DNA from: Pseudomonas sp. UFMG81
GTDB taxonomy: Bacteria; Pseudomonadota; Gammaproteobacteria; Pseudomonadales; Pseudomonadaceae
NCBI RefSeq assembly: GCF_015354575.1
Contig: NZ_JACAFQ010000001.1
Coordinates: 124,001-188,000, forward strand
Length of the DNA: 64,000 nucleotides
Direction of reading: 5' to 3'
This document shows positions 26,467-35,485 of the stretch, in pieces (the first letter of the stretch is position 1; every line of letters begins with the position of its first letter). The notes beneath the pieces were generated by a model, which saw only the letters and a program-made list of their open reading frames with translations, made no database searches and was not told the DNA's origin. The translations under genes were made by a program, and so were the position numbers.

Positions 26467-26582
26467 TGTAGGAGCGGCCTTGTGTCGCGAAAGGGCTGCG
26501 CAGCAGCCCCGACAATGTTCCTGCGTGGCTGAGAAGGTGGGGCCGCTACGCGCCCCTTTCGCGACACAAGGCCGCTCCTACA
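26467..26582. repeat. REP pair (inverted) inside the gcl operon
   Basis: Inverted TGTAGGAGCGGCCTTGTGTC units separated by about 60 bases that include GCTGCGCAGCAGC-type hairpins. They fill the hyi-glxR gap. Confidence 0.9.
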
Positions 26583-26628
26583 GGGGCCAGGTCGCCTGTT
26601 CATACAAATACAAAGAGGCAGAATTCTC

Positions 26629-27522
26629 ATGGCTAAAATCGGTTTCCTCGGCACCGGCATCATGGGCAACCCCATGGCCCAGAACCTGCAAAAGGCAGGT
26701 CACAGCATCTTCGTTTCGACCCACCACGACGCAGCGCCAGCCAACCTGATCGCCGCCGGCGGCGTGGCCCTGGCCAACCCCAAGGAAGTGGCCCAGGAAG
26801 CCGAGTTCATCATCGTCATGGTGCCCGACACCCCACAGGTCGAAAGCGTCCTGTTCGGTGAGAACGGCGTTGCCGAAGGCGTCGGTCCGAACAAGGTGGT
26901 GATCGACATGAGCTCGATCTCCCCTACCGCCACCAAGGCTTTCGCCGAGAAGATCAAGGCCACCGGCGCCGCCTACCTGGACGCCCCGGTGTCCGGCGGC
27001 GAAGTCGGCGCCAAGGCTGCCACTCTGAGCATCATGGTCGGCGGCTGCCCGAAAGCCTTCGAGCGCGCCCTGCCGCTGTTCGAAGCCATGGGCAAGAACA
27101 TCACCCGCGTCGGTGGCAACGGTGACGGCCAGACCGCCAAGGTCGCCAACCAGATCATCGTCGCCCTGAACATCCAGGCCGTCGCCGAAGCCCTGCTGTT
27201 CGCCGCCAAGAACGGCGCCGACCCAGCCAAGGTGCGTGAAGCGCTTATGGGTGGCTTCGCCTCCTCGAAGATCCTCGAAGTGCACGCCGAGCGCATGATC
27301 AAAGGCACCTTCGACCCGGGCTTCCGCATCAACCTGCACCAGAAGGACCTGAACCTGGCCCTGCAGGGTGCCAAGGAGCTGGGCATCAACCTGCCCAACA
27401 CCTCCAATGCCCAGCAAGTGTTCAACACCTGCCAGGCCCTGGGCGGCGGCAACTGGGACCACTCGGCGCTGATCAAAGGCCTGGAGCACATGGCCAACTT
27501 CTCGATCCGCGACGACAAGTGA
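26629..27522 (+). CDS. glxR: 2-hydroxy-3-oxopropionate (tartronate semialdehyde) reductase
   Basis: A 297-residue beta-hydroxyacid dehydrogenase that reduces tartronate semialdehyde to D-glycerate with NAD(P)H. It shows the N-terminal Rossmann motif GFLGTGIMGNPMAQNL, the substrate motif DAPVSGGEVGAK and the catalytic-Lys segment GQTAKVANQI. A REP block separates it from hyi, and a terminator stands between it and ttuD. Confidence 0.95.
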   Translation: MAKIGFLGTGIMGNPMAQNLQKAGHSIFVSTHHDAAPANLIAAGGVALANPKEVAQEAEFIIVMVPDTPQVESVLFGENGVAEGVGPNKVVIDMSSISPTATKAFAEKIKATGAAYLDAPVSGGEVGAKAATLSIMVGGCPKAFERALPLFEAMGKNITRVGGNGDGQTAKVANQIIVALNIQAVAEALLFAAKNGADPAKVREALMGGFASSKILEVHAERMIKGTFDPGFRINLHQKDLNLALQGAKELGINLPNTSNAQQVFNTCQALGGGNWDHSALIKGLEHMANFSIRDDK

Positions 27523-27564
27523 TTTGAGTTCGGGGGCTGCTGCGCAGCCCTTTCCGACCGGTCC

Positions 27565-27650
27565 GGCGCTCCGGCGAGGCCGCTCCCACAAGGGATCGCG
27601 GTCTCCTGTAGGAGCGGCCTTGTGTCGCGAAAGGGGCGCAAAGCGCCCCC
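27565..27650. repeat. REP elements after glxR
   Basis: Two REP variants (one with GGCCGCTCCCACAAGGGATC, one with TGTAGGAGCGGCCTTGTGTC) form an imperfect inverted pair just before the terminator. Confidence 0.75.
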
Positions 27651-27680
27651 AGAATTCCCGATTTCACACCGAGCAACACC

Positions 27681-27725
27681 CGCCCCTGGTTCGGCCTGCA
27701 CGGAGGCAGTTCCAGGGGCGTTTTT
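27681..27725 (+). terminator. Rho-independent terminator after glxR
   Basis: CGCCCCTGG / CCAGGGGCG forms a 9-base perfect stem with a 22-base loop, followed by TTTTT. Confidence 0.8.
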
Positions 27726-27735
27726 GATTGTGCAG

Positions 27736-27746
27736 AACAACAATAA
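27736..27746 (+). promoter_or_regulatory. Hfq/Crc-like A-rich motif in the ttuD leader
   Basis: AACAACAATAA, 14 bases before the ttuD ATG, is an excellent AAnAAnAA match. Confidence 0.6.
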
Positions 27747-27760
27747 TCTGGGAGCCTGCC

Positions 27761-29035
27761 ATGTCGGTCGATCCGCAAAAATTACTCCGCGAGCTGTTCG
27801 ACACAGCCATCGCCGCCGCCCACCCTCGCCAAGTCCTAGAACCCTACCTGCCCGCCGACCGTAGCGGCCGTGTCATCGTCATCGGCGCCGGCAAAGCCGC
27901 AGCCGCCATGGCCGAAGTGGTCGAGAAAAGCTGGCAAGGAGAAGTCTCCGGCCTGGTCGTCACCCGCTACGGCCACGGCGCCAACTGCCAGAAGATCGAG
28001 GTGGTCGAAGCCGCCCACCCGGTCCCCGACGCCGCCGGCCTGGCCGTCGCCAAGCGCGTGCTCGATCTGGTCAGCAACCTGAACGAAGACGACCGCGTCA
28101 TCTTCCTGCTCTCCGGCGGTGGCTCGGCGCTGCTGGCCCTGCCCGCCGAAGGCCTGACCCTGGCCGACAAGCAGCAGATCAACAAGGCGCTGCTCAAGTC
28201 CGGCGCCACCATCGGCGAGATGAACTGCGTGCGCAAGCACCTCTCGGCGATCAAGGGCGGCCGCCTGGCCAAGGCCTGCTGGCCGGCCACCGTCTACACC
28301 TATGCGATTTCCGACGTACCGGGCGACCTGGCCACGGTCATCGCCTCCGGCCCCACCGTGGCCGACCCGAGCACCTCGGCCGATGCATTGGCGATCATCA
28401 AGCGCTACAACATCGACGCCCCTAAAGCGGTCATCGACTGGCTCAACAACCCGGCCTCCGAAACCGTCAAGGCCGACGACCCGGCGCTGGCGCGCAGCCA
28501 CTTCCAGCTGATCGCCAAACCCCAGCAGTCGCTGGAGGCCGCCGCCGTGAAAGCCCGCCAGGCCGGCTTCAGCCCGCTGATCCTCGGTGACCTGGAAGGC
28601 GAGTCGCGCGAAGTGGCCAAGGTCCACGCCGGCATCGCCCGGCAGATCGTCCTGCACGGCCAGCCGCTGAAGGCGCCCTGTGTGATCCTCTCCGGCGGCG
28701 AGACCACCGTCACCGTGCGCGGCAACGGCCGTGGCGGGCGCAACGCCGAATTCCTGCTCAGCCTCACCGAAAGCCTCAAAGGCCTGCCGGGCGTGTACGC
28801 CCTGGCCGGTGACACCGACGGCATCGACGGCTCGGAAGAGAACGCCGGCGCCTACATGACCCCAGACAGCTACGCCCGCGCCGAGGCCCTGGGCCTGTCG
28901 GCCAGCGATGAGCTGGACAACAACAACGGCTACGGCTACTTCGCCGCCCTCGATGCGCTGATCGTCACCGAGCCGACCCGCACCAACGTCAACGACTTCC
29001 GCGCCATCCTGATCCTTGAGACCCCGCAATCATGA
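27761..29035 (+). CDS. ttuD: Glycerate 2-kinase (MOFRL family)
   Basis: A 424-residue glycerate kinase of the TtuD/GckA type, phosphorylating D-glycerate to 2-phosphoglycerate. It has the N-terminal glycine-rich VIGAGKAAAAMAEVVE, the LSGGGSALLALP loop and the MOFRL-domain segment GRGGRNAEFLLSL. The start at 27761 was chosen for GGGAG 8 bases before it. The stop overlaps the pyruvate kinase start by 4 bases (ATGA), so the two are coupled and carry glycerate to pyruvate. Confidence 0.95.
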   Translation: MSVDPQKLLRELFDTAIAAAHPRQVLEPYLPADRSGRVIVIGAGKAAAAMAEVVEKSWQGEVSGLVVTRYGHGANCQKIEVVEAAHPVPDAAGLAVAKRVLDLVSNLNEDDRVIFLLSGGGSALLALPAEGLTLADKQQINKALLKSGATIGEMNCVRKHLSAIKGGRLAKACWPATVYTYAISDVPGDLATVIASGPTVADPSTSADALAIIKRYNIDAPKAVIDWLNNPASETVKADDPALARSHFQLIAKPQQSLEAAAVKARQAGFSPLILGDLEGESREVAKVHAGIARQIVLHGQPLKAPCVILSGGETTVTVRGNGRGGRNAEFLLSLTESLKGLPGVYALAGDTDGIDGSEENAGAYMTPDSYARAEALGLSASDELDNNNGYGYFAALDALIVTEPTRTNVNDFRAILILETPQS

Positions 29036-30447
29036 CGCCTGATAAAAAAGTAAAAATCCTCGCCACCCTCGGGCCTGCGATCAACGGCATCGATGACATC
29101 CGCCAGCTGGTCGAAGCCGGGGTGAACATCTTCCGCCTCAACTTCAGCCACGGCGAACACGCCGACCACGCCCTGCGCTACCAGTGGATCCGCGAAGTCG
29201 AGCAGCAGCTCAACTACCCGCTGGGCATCCTCATGGACCTGCAAGGCCCGAAACTGCGCGTGGGCCGCTTCGCCGACGGCAAGGTGCAGCTGCAGCGCGG
29301 CCAGGCCCTGCGCCTGGACCTGGACAAGACCCCGGGCGACAGCCGCCGGGTCAACCTGCCGCACCCGGAGATCATCGCCGCGCTGGAGCCGGGCATGGAC
29401 CTGCTGCTCGATGACGGCAAGCTGCGCCTGCGGGTGACCGCCAAGCACGCCGACGCCATCGACACCGAAGTGCTGGCCGGTGGCGAGCTGTCGGACCGCA
29501 AGGGCGTCAACGTGCCGCAAGCAGTGCTCGACCTGTCCCCGCTCACCGAAAAAGACCGCCGCGACCTCACCTTCGGCCTGGAGCTGGGTGTGGACTGGGT
29601 GGCCCTGTCGTTCGTGCAGCGCCCTGAAGACATCATCGAAGCGCGCCAGCTGATCGGCGACCGCGCCTACCTGATGGCCAAGATCGAGAAGCCTTCGGCG
29701 GTCGAGCAGCTGCAAGCCATCGCCGAGCTGTCCGACGCGATCATGGTCGCTCGCGGCGACCTGGGGGTGGAGGTGCCGGCCGAAAGCGTGCCGCAGATCC
29801 AGAAGCAGATCATCAACACCTGCCGCCAACTGGGCAAACCGGTGGTGGTGGCCACGCAGATGCTTGAATCCATGCGCTTCTCCCCTGCCCCGACCCGCGC
29901 CGAAGTCACCGACGTGGCCAACGCCGTGGCCGAGGGTGCCGATGCGGTAATGCTGTCAGCCGAGACCGCCTCGGGCGACTACCCGCTGGAAGCGGTGCAG
30001 ATGATGAGCAAGATCATCCGCCAGGTGGAAAACGGCCCGGACTACCAGGCCCAGCTCGACGCTGGCCGGCCCAAGGCCGAAGCCACCGTGTCGGACGCCA
30101 TCAGCTGCGCCATCCGCCGTATCAGCGGCATCCTGCCGGTGGCGGTGCTGGTCAACTACAGCGAGTCGGGCAATTCCACCCTGCGCGCCGCCCGCGAACG
30201 CCCCCGCGCGCCGATCCTCAACCTCACGCCAAACCTGAACACCGCGCGGCGCCTGAGCGTGGCCTGGGGTGTGCACTCGGTGGTCAACGACCGCCTGCGC
30301 CAGGTCGATGAAGTGGTCTCCACGGCGCTGGAAATCGCCCAGGCGCAAGGTATGGCCAGCCGCGGTGACACGCTGCTGATCACCGCCGGTGTGCCTTTCG
30401 GCAAGCCCGGTTCGACTAATACCTTGCGCATCGAGACCCTGGTCTGA
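29032..30447 (+). CDS. pykF: Pyruvate kinase
   Basis: A 471-residue pyruvate kinase making pyruvate and ATP from phosphoenolpyruvate. Signatures are the N-terminal KILATLGPAINGIDDI, the substrate/Mg loop FRLNFSHG and the catalytic AKIEKPSAVEQL and MVARGDLGVEVP. Being translationally coupled to ttuD, it is a pathway-dedicated copy for C3 units from glyoxylate. Enolase, which joins the two steps, is not in the window. Confidence 0.96.
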   Translation: MTPDKKVKILATLGPAINGIDDIRQLVEAGVNIFRLNFSHGEHADHALRYQWIREVEQQLNYPLGILMDLQGPKLRVGRFADGKVQLQRGQALRLDLDKTPGDSRRVNLPHPEIIAALEPGMDLLLDDGKLRLRVTAKHADAIDTEVLAGGELSDRKGVNVPQAVLDLSPLTEKDRRDLTFGLELGVDWVALSFVQRPEDIIEARQLIGDRAYLMAKIEKPSAVEQLQAIAELSDAIMVARGDLGVEVPAESVPQIQKQIINTCRQLGKPVVVATQMLESMRFSPAPTRAEVTDVANAVAEGADAVMLSAETASGDYPLEAVQMMSKIIRQVENGPDYQAQLDAGRPKAEATVSDAISCAIRRISGILPVAVLVNYSESGNSTLRAARERPRAPILNLTPNLNTARRLSVAWGVHSVVNDRLRQVDEVVSTALEIAQAQGMASRGDTLLITAGVPFGKPGSTNTLRIETLV

Positions 30448-30469
30448 GATCGCTGGGGCGCTCTGCGCC

Positions 30470-30541
30470 CCTTTCGCGACACAAGGCCGCTCCTACAGAG
30501 CTACGCGATCCCTTGTAGGAGCGGCCTTGTGCCGCGAAAGG
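30470..30541. repeat. REP pair (inverted)
   Basis: Inverted units with cores CTTTCGCGACACAAGGCCGC and GCGGCCTTGTGCCGCGAAAG, following the pyruvate kinase gene. Confidence 0.9.
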
Positions 30542-30628
30542 AGGGCAAAGCCCTCCCAATACACCGAACCCGCGGAAAACCGAGGCCCAAAGAGGCCCAC
30601 CGCTGACCACTCACCTCACTGACTGCCC

Positions 30629-31504
30629 ATGTACACCAAGAATTTCGTCAACCCGTGCCCCGACTGGGCCACGGCGCTGCTCAACGGCTTCAGCCAGGTG
30701 CTGCTGCTGCGCAACCCCCTGTGCGGCCTGTGCTGCCTGCTGGCCATCCTGCTGACCGCCCCGGGCCTGGTCGGCGGTGCCCTGCTCGGCGCCCTGGCCG
30801 GCCTGCTCACTGCGCAACGCCGTGGTTACGACCGTGCCGACCGCCAGGCCGGGCTGTACAGCTACAACGGCGTGCTGGTCGGCATCCTGATCAGCGCGGT
30901 GCTGCCCTGGTCGGCCATCCTGCCGCCGCTGATCATCGCCGCCGGGGGCCTGTCGAGCATGCTCACCCACCAGTGGCGCAAGCGCGGCGGCAAACTGCTG
31001 ATCGCCTACACCGCGCCCTTCGTGCTGCTCGGCTGGGCCGCCCTGCTGCTGGCCGAACCTGCCACCAACAGCTATGTCGAGGCCGACCCGCTGTACGCCA
31101 TGCTGCGCGGCCTGGGGCAGATCTTCCTGCTCGACAAGCCCATGGCCGGCCTGCTGATCGTCATCGGCCTGTACCTTGCCAACCCCTACGCGGCCACCTG
31201 GGCAGTGATCGGCTCGGCCATCGGTGGTGGTATCGCGCTGCTGGCTGGCGATGCGCAAGCGGCCTGGCTGGGCCTGTACGGCTTCAATGCGGCACTGGCC
31301 GCACTGGCCTTCAGCCGCCAGGGCGAAAAGCCCTGGGTGACACTGCTGGCCATCGCCCTGGCGCTGCTGCTGCAACCGCTGTTCAACCTGCTGCCCATTG
31401 CCGGGTTGACCGCGCCGTTCGTGGTCGCCTGCTGGCTGATGCACCTGGGCAGCCATTTCGCGCAGCTCAACCAACGCCGCAACGCACCCCGCTTGCACAG
31501 CTGA
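30629..31504 (+). CDS. Urea transporter (UT family)
   Basis: A 291-residue inner-membrane channel of the bacterial urea transporter family with about ten membrane segments. The duplicated family motif LYSYNGVLVGILIS and a second related segment (LGLYGFNAALAALAF) are visible. Urea is released by ureidoglycolate lyase, so the gene fits the purine block. No urease genes are in the window, so uptake or export for urease elsewhere is assumed. Confidence 0.92.
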   Translation: MYTKNFVNPCPDWATALLNGFSQVLLLRNPLCGLCCLLAILLTAPGLVGGALLGALAGLLTAQRRGYDRADRQAGLYSYNGVLVGILISAVLPWSAILPPLIIAAGGLSSMLTHQWRKRGGKLLIAYTAPFVLLGWAALLLAEPATNSYVEADPLYAMLRGLGQIFLLDKPMAGLLIVIGLYLANPYAATWAVIGSAIGGGIALLAGDAQAAWLGLYGFNAALAALAFSRQGEKPWVTLLAIALALLLQPLFNLLPIAGLTAPFVVACWLMHLGSHFAQLNQRRNAPRLHS

Positions 31505-31549
31505 AACCCAGCCCCTAGGCTCTGCCCATTCGCACAAGGGAACGAGCCC

Positions 31550-32386
31550 ATGGACAACCCCACGAGCCTGCGCGAGCGGCTCTACGTCATCGTCTTCCAG
31601 ACCGACACCGTGGCTGGAAGACGCTTCGACATGATTTTGTTGCTGATCATCCTCGCCAGCCTCATCACAGTGATCCTCGACAGCATCGACGAGGTCCACC
31701 AGAACTACGCGGGGCTGCTGGCACTTATCGAATGGGGCTTCACCGCGATCTTCCTCGCCGAGTACCTGACCCGCCTGTACTGCTCGCCCAAGCCCCTGCG
31801 CTATGCCTTCAGTTTCTACGGGTTGGTCGACCTGCTGGCCATCGTGCCGGGGATCATCGCCCTGTACTACAGCGACGCCCAGTACCTGTTGATCATCCGC
31901 GTGGTGCGCATGCTGCGGATCTTCCGCGTGCTCAAGCTCAGCCCGTACCTCAAGCAGGCCCACTACTTGCTGGCAGCGCTGCAGGGCAGCAAGCAGAAGA
32001 TCATCGTGTTCCTGGTCACTGTGTCGACCCTGGTCACCGTGTTCGGCACCTTGATGTACGTGATCGAAGGCCCCGAGCATGGTTTCACCAGCATCCCCAA
32101 GGGCATCTACTGGGCCATCGTCACCCTCACCACCGTGGGCTTCGGCGACATCGTACCCAAGACCCCGCTGGGGCAGGTGCTGTCGTCACTGGTGATGATC
32201 ACCGGTTACTCGATCATCGCCGTGCCCACCGGCATCTTCACCGCGGAGCTGGCCAATGCCATGCGCGGCGAGCAGTTGCAGCACGACTGTCCGACCTGCG
32301 CCAAGAAGAGCCATGAGCATGGCGCGGCGTTCTGTTCGCGCTGTGGCAATGTGCTGTTTCCCAAACAACCGGCACAGGACCTGTAG
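31550..32386 (+). CDS. Voltage-gated K+ channel-like ion transporter with C-terminal zinc ribbon
   Basis: A 278-residue six-helix channel subunit. The fourth helix carries the voltage-sensor Arg/Lys ladder (RVVRMLRIFRVLKL), and the selectivity filter is T195-V-G-F-G199-D. After the last helix comes an unusual short tail with C247-x2-C250 and C262-x2-C265 (CPTC and CSRC), which looks like a small zinc ribbon. Most bacterial Kv channels lack it. The stop codon TAG lies inside the following REP element. Confidence 0.9.
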   Translation: MDNPTSLRERLYVIVFQTDTVAGRRFDMILLLIILASLITVILDSIDEVHQNYAGLLALIEWGFTAIFLAEYLTRLYCSPKPLRYAFSFYGLVDLLAIVPGIIALYYSDAQYLLIIRVVRMLRIFRVLKLSPYLKQAHYLLAALQGSKQKIIVFLVTVSTLVTVFGTLMYVIEGPEHGFTSIPKGIYWAIVTLTTVGFGDIVPKTPLGQVLSSLVMITGYSIIAVPTGIFTAELANAMRGEQLQHDCPTCAKKSHEHGAAFCSRCGNVLFPKQPAQDL

Positions 32387-32498
32387 GAGCGGCCTTGTGT
32401 CGCGAAAGGGCTGCAAAGCAGCCCCAGAATTTCAAGTACACCTCAGTACCGCTGGGGCTGCTGCGCAGCCCTTTCGTGACACAAGGCCGCTCCTACAG
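32381..32498. repeat. REP pair (inverted), supplying the stop codon of the channel gene
   Basis: Inverted units CTGTAGGAGCGGCCTTGTGT and its complement. The TAG in the first unit is the stop codon of the channel ORF. Confidence 0.9.
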
Positions 32499-32609
32499 AG
32501 GACGCTTGGGCCTTGCAGTCTTGCGCCAGGCATAACCAAAGACTGTTTTGATCTTTAACCCCTCGCCAACCACCCGCTATAGTCGCAGGCACTCTGCTTA
32601 CACCCTTTC

Positions 32610-32617
32610 AATAACAA
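32610..32617 (+). promoter_or_regulatory. Hfq/Crc-like A-rich motif before the sulfate-binding protein gene
   Basis: AATAACAAGG overlaps the ribosome site (AAGGA) of the next gene, 10-17 bases before its GTG start. Confidence 0.45.
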
Positions 32618-32626
32618 GGACGCAAC

Positions 32627-33625
32627 GTGAAAAAACTCTTCAGCGCCTCGCTGCTCGCCGCGGGCCTGGCCCTGGGCAACCTCGCCCACGCCGCCCCCAC
32701 CCTGCTCAACGTCAGCTACGACGTGATGCGCGACTTCTACAAGGACTACAACCCCGCCTTCCAGAAGCACTGGGAAAAAGAGCACAACGAGAAGGTCAAC
32801 CTGCAGATGTCCTTCGGCGGTTCGAGCAAGCAGGCGCGCGCGGTGATCGATGGCCTGCCGGCCGATGTCATCACCATGAACATGGCCACCGACATCAACG
32901 CCCTGGCCGACAATGGCAAGTTGGTGCCGGACAACTGGGTGAGCCGCCTGCCGAACAACAGCGCGCCGTTCACCTCGGCCACCGTGTTCATCGTGCGCAA
33001 GGGCAACCCCAAGGCACTCAAGGACTGGCCCGACCTGCTCAAGGACGGCGTGCAGGTGATCGTGCCCAACCCGAAAACCTCGGGCAATGGCCGCTACACC
33101 TACCTCTCGGCCTGGGGCTATGTGCTCAAGCAGGGCGGCGATGAAACCAAGGCCCGTGACTTCGTCGGCAAGCTGTTCAAGCAGGCGCCGGTGCTCGACA
33201 CCGGTGGCCGCGCCGCCACCACCACCTTCATGACCAACCAGATCGGCGATGTGCTGGTGACCTTCGAGAACGAAGCCGAGATGATCGCCCGCGAGTTCGG
33301 CCGCGACCAGTTCGAAGTGGTCTACCCAAGCGTGTCTGCCGAAGCCGAGCCGCCGGTGAGCGTGGTCGACAAGGTGGTGGCCAAGAAAGGCACCCAGGCG
33401 GTTGCCGAGGAATACCTGAAGTACCTGTGGTCGCCCGAAGCCCAGGAGATCGCCGCGAACAACTACCTGCGCCCGCGTGACGCCACGGTGCTGGCCAAGT
33501 ACACCGACCGCTTCCCGAAAGTCGACTTCCTGTCGGTAGAGAAGACCTTCGGTGACTGGCGCACCGTGCAGAAGACCCACTTCAACGACGGTGGCGTGTT
33601 CGACCAGATCTATACCAACAAGTAA
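32627..33625 (+). CDS. sbp: Periplasmic sulfate-binding protein (orphan)
   Basis: A 332-residue ABC-type solute-binding protein for sulfate. It has a signal peptide ending AHA (about residue 23) and the family segments LLNVSYDVMRDFYKDYN and SFGGSSKQARAVIDGL. The start is GTG at 32627 with AAGGA 6 bases upstream. No permease or ATPase gene follows, so it must work with a CysTWA system elsewhere. Confidence 0.95.
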   Translation: MKKLFSASLLAAGLALGNLAHAAPTLLNVSYDVMRDFYKDYNPAFQKHWEKEHNEKVNLQMSFGGSSKQARAVIDGLPADVITMNMATDINALADNGKLVPDNWVSRLPNNSAPFTSATVFIVRKGNPKALKDWPDLLKDGVQVIVPNPKTSGNGRYTYLSAWGYVLKQGGDETKARDFVGKLFKQAPVLDTGGRAATTTFMTNQIGDVLVTFENEAEMIAREFGRDQFEVVYPSVSAEAEPPVSVVDKVVAKKGTQAVAEEYLKYLWSPEAQEIAANNYLRPRDATVLAKYTDRFPKVDFLSVEKTFGDWRTVQKTHFNDGGVFDQIYTNK

Positions 33626-33642
33626 TCATCCGCCTGAACCGA

Positions 33643-33717
33643 CCTCATCGCCGGCAAGCCGGCTCCCACAAGAGTCATGCGCACGACACTGTGGGAGCTG
33701 GCTTGCCAGCGATGAGG
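33643..33717. repeat. REP pair (inverted)
   Basis: Inverted units CCTCATCGCCGGCAAGCCGG and a diverged partner, between the convergent sbp and methyltransferase genes. Confidence 0.85.
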
Positions 33718-33732
33718 CCGGCCAAGGCAACA

Positions 33733-34668
33733 TCAATCCTGACGGAACACCAACGCCTTCAACCCACCTTCCGGGTCCGCATCCGGAAACTCCGGCGGAT
33801 TCTCCAGCCGCTCGACAAACGCCAGCCCCGGCGCATGCTCAGCCATGCCGTCGACCAGGAACTGCGACTCGATCCCCGGGTCGTTGACACACGCCAACAC
33901 CGTCCCGCCGTCATTCAACAACTCCGGCAAACGCCGAAGCACCTTCCCGTAGTCCTGGGTCAGCACGAAGCTACCGCGCTGGAACGTCGGCGGGTCGATG
34001 ATGATCAGGTCGTATGGCCCGTACTTGCGCACCTTGCCCCATGACTTGAACAGCTCGTGGCCCAGGTAGGCGACACGTGAGGCGTCGTGACCGTTCAGCC
34101 GATGGTTGTCACGGCCACGGGACAGCGCCGACTTGGCCATGTCCAGGTTGACCACCTGCTCGGCGCCTCCGGCAATCGCCGCCACAGAGAATCCGCAGGT
34201 ATAGGCGAACAGGTTGAGCACCCGCTTGCCCGCAGCTTGCTCACGCACCCAGCGCCGGCCATAGCGCATGTCGAGGAACAGGCCATTGTTCTGGCGCACG
34301 CCCAGGTCAAGCAAGTACTTCAAGCCATCCTCGACCACTTCGCGCTGCTGGCAGGGCTCGCCGATGAGCCACTGGCCGGGGCTGTCGGGCAGGTAGCGGT
34401 GCTGCAACAGGATCGCCTGGCCGGTCCATTGCGGTTGCTGTGCCAGCGCCTGCAGCATCGCCTCCAGCTCGGCCAGCTGACCTTCGGGCGGTTCGCGGAA
34501 CAACGCCACCAGCAGTACCCCGTCGAGCCAGTCGACGGTGATCTGCTCCAACCCCGGCCAGCAGCGGCCACGGCCATGGAACAAGCGGCGGGTCTCCTGC
34601 GGAGCGGGATCGAGGGCGGCGAGCAGATGCTGCTCGAGGGTGGCGATGGCTGGGCTCATATCGGTCAT
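33733..34668 (-). CDS. Class I SAM-dependent methyltransferase (RlmI/RlmK-like)
   Basis: A 311-residue S-adenosylmethionine methyltransferase of the type fused or related to the rRNA m5C/m7G enzymes RlmI and RlmKL. The SAM-binding motif is NLFAYTCGFSVAAIAGG and the catalytic motif is IIIDPPTFQRGS. The start is uncertain: two in-frame ATGs (34668 and 34659) are close together and neither has a strong ribosome site. The substrate, probably RNA, is unknown. Confidence 0.85.
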   Translation of the reverse strand: MTDMSPAIATLEQHLLAALDPAPQETRRLFHGRGRCWPGLEQITVDWLDGVLLVALFREPPEGQLAELEAMLQALAQQPQWTGQAILLQHRYLPDSPGQWLIGEPCQQREVVEDGLKYLLDLGVRQNNGLFLDMRYGRRWVREQAAGKRVLNLFAYTCGFSVAAIAGGAEQVVNLDMAKSALSRGRDNHRLNGHDASRVAYLGHELFKSWGKVRKYGPYDLIIIDPPTFQRGSFVLTQDYGKVLRRLPELLNDGGTVLACVNDPGIESQFLVDGMAEHAPGLAFVERLENPPEFPDADPEGGLKALVFRQD

Positions 34669-34819
34669 GGTCGGGCAAAAGCGCCATTCTACCCGTTCGA
34701 ACGCGCATCCTGCCGCCATCGATGAACGGGATGAATGGGTTGGCCGTATTTTTGTCGCTTTTTCAGCCGCTCAACGTCGAGGGATAGTGCGTCACCCCCA
34801 CTGAATACGGATCACTGCC

Positions 34820-35473
34820 ATGCCCCCGCTGAAGATCGAATTCTTCCATGACGTCGTCTGCGCCTGGTGCTTCGTCCTCGCCCCGCGCCTCAAGCTGTTG
34901 CAGGCCGAGCTGAACCTGGACATCCAGCACCGCAGCTTCATCCTCCAGGCCAGTCGCGAGGCGATGATCGAACGCTTCGGTTCGATGCCCGAAGCCAAAG
35001 CGACCATCCTCGGCCACTGGTTGTCGTGCTCACACGCAGAAGACACCAAGCGTATCGATATCGAAGGCATGCGTCGGCAAACGTTCGAATACCCCAACGG
35101 CCTGCTCGCAGGGCTGGCCTGCCAGGCCGCCTCGGCACTCGGCGGCAACGCTGGCCACGAAAACCTGTTCGACCGCTTGCAGGAGGCTCACCTGGTGCAC
35201 AGTCGCAACATCGGCGACCGCGACACGGTGCTGGCGGTGGCCGCCGAAGCCGGCTTCGATCCCGCGGCGTTCGCCCTCGCGCTGGAACACCAGGCACCTG
35301 CGTTGCTCGAGCATGACTTGGCCGAAGGTCGTCGCTTGAATATCAGCTCGGTGCCCAGCCTGTTGATCGATGGCCGCTTCATGATTTCCGGCGCCCTGAC
35401 CTTCGAGCAACTGCGAAGGACCATCACCCTGGCCCGCGCCGGCCGTGAACAGGCCACGGGCGTCGCGCGGTAA
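34820..35473 (+). CDS. DsbA/FrnE-like thioredoxin-fold oxidoreductase
   Basis: A 217-residue DsbA-family protein with the redox motif C14-A-W-C17 near the N terminus (FHDVVCAWCF) and cis-Pro in ISSVPSLLIDG. No signal peptide is present, so it resembles cytoplasmic FrnE or 2-hydroxychromene-2-carboxylate isomerase-type members rather than periplasmic DsbA. The gene is convergent with the LysR gene. Confidence 0.88.
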   Translation: MPPLKIEFFHDVVCAWCFVLAPRLKLLQAELNLDIQHRSFILQASREAMIERFGSMPEAKATILGHWLSCSHAEDTKRIDIEGMRRQTFEYPNGLLAGLACQAASALGGNAGHENLFDRLQEAHLVHSRNIGDRDTVLAVAAEAGFDPAAFALALEHQAPALLEHDLAEGRRLNISSVPSLLIDGRFMISGALTFEQLRRTITLARAGREQATGVAR

Positions 35474-35485
35474 ACCACCTACGGC

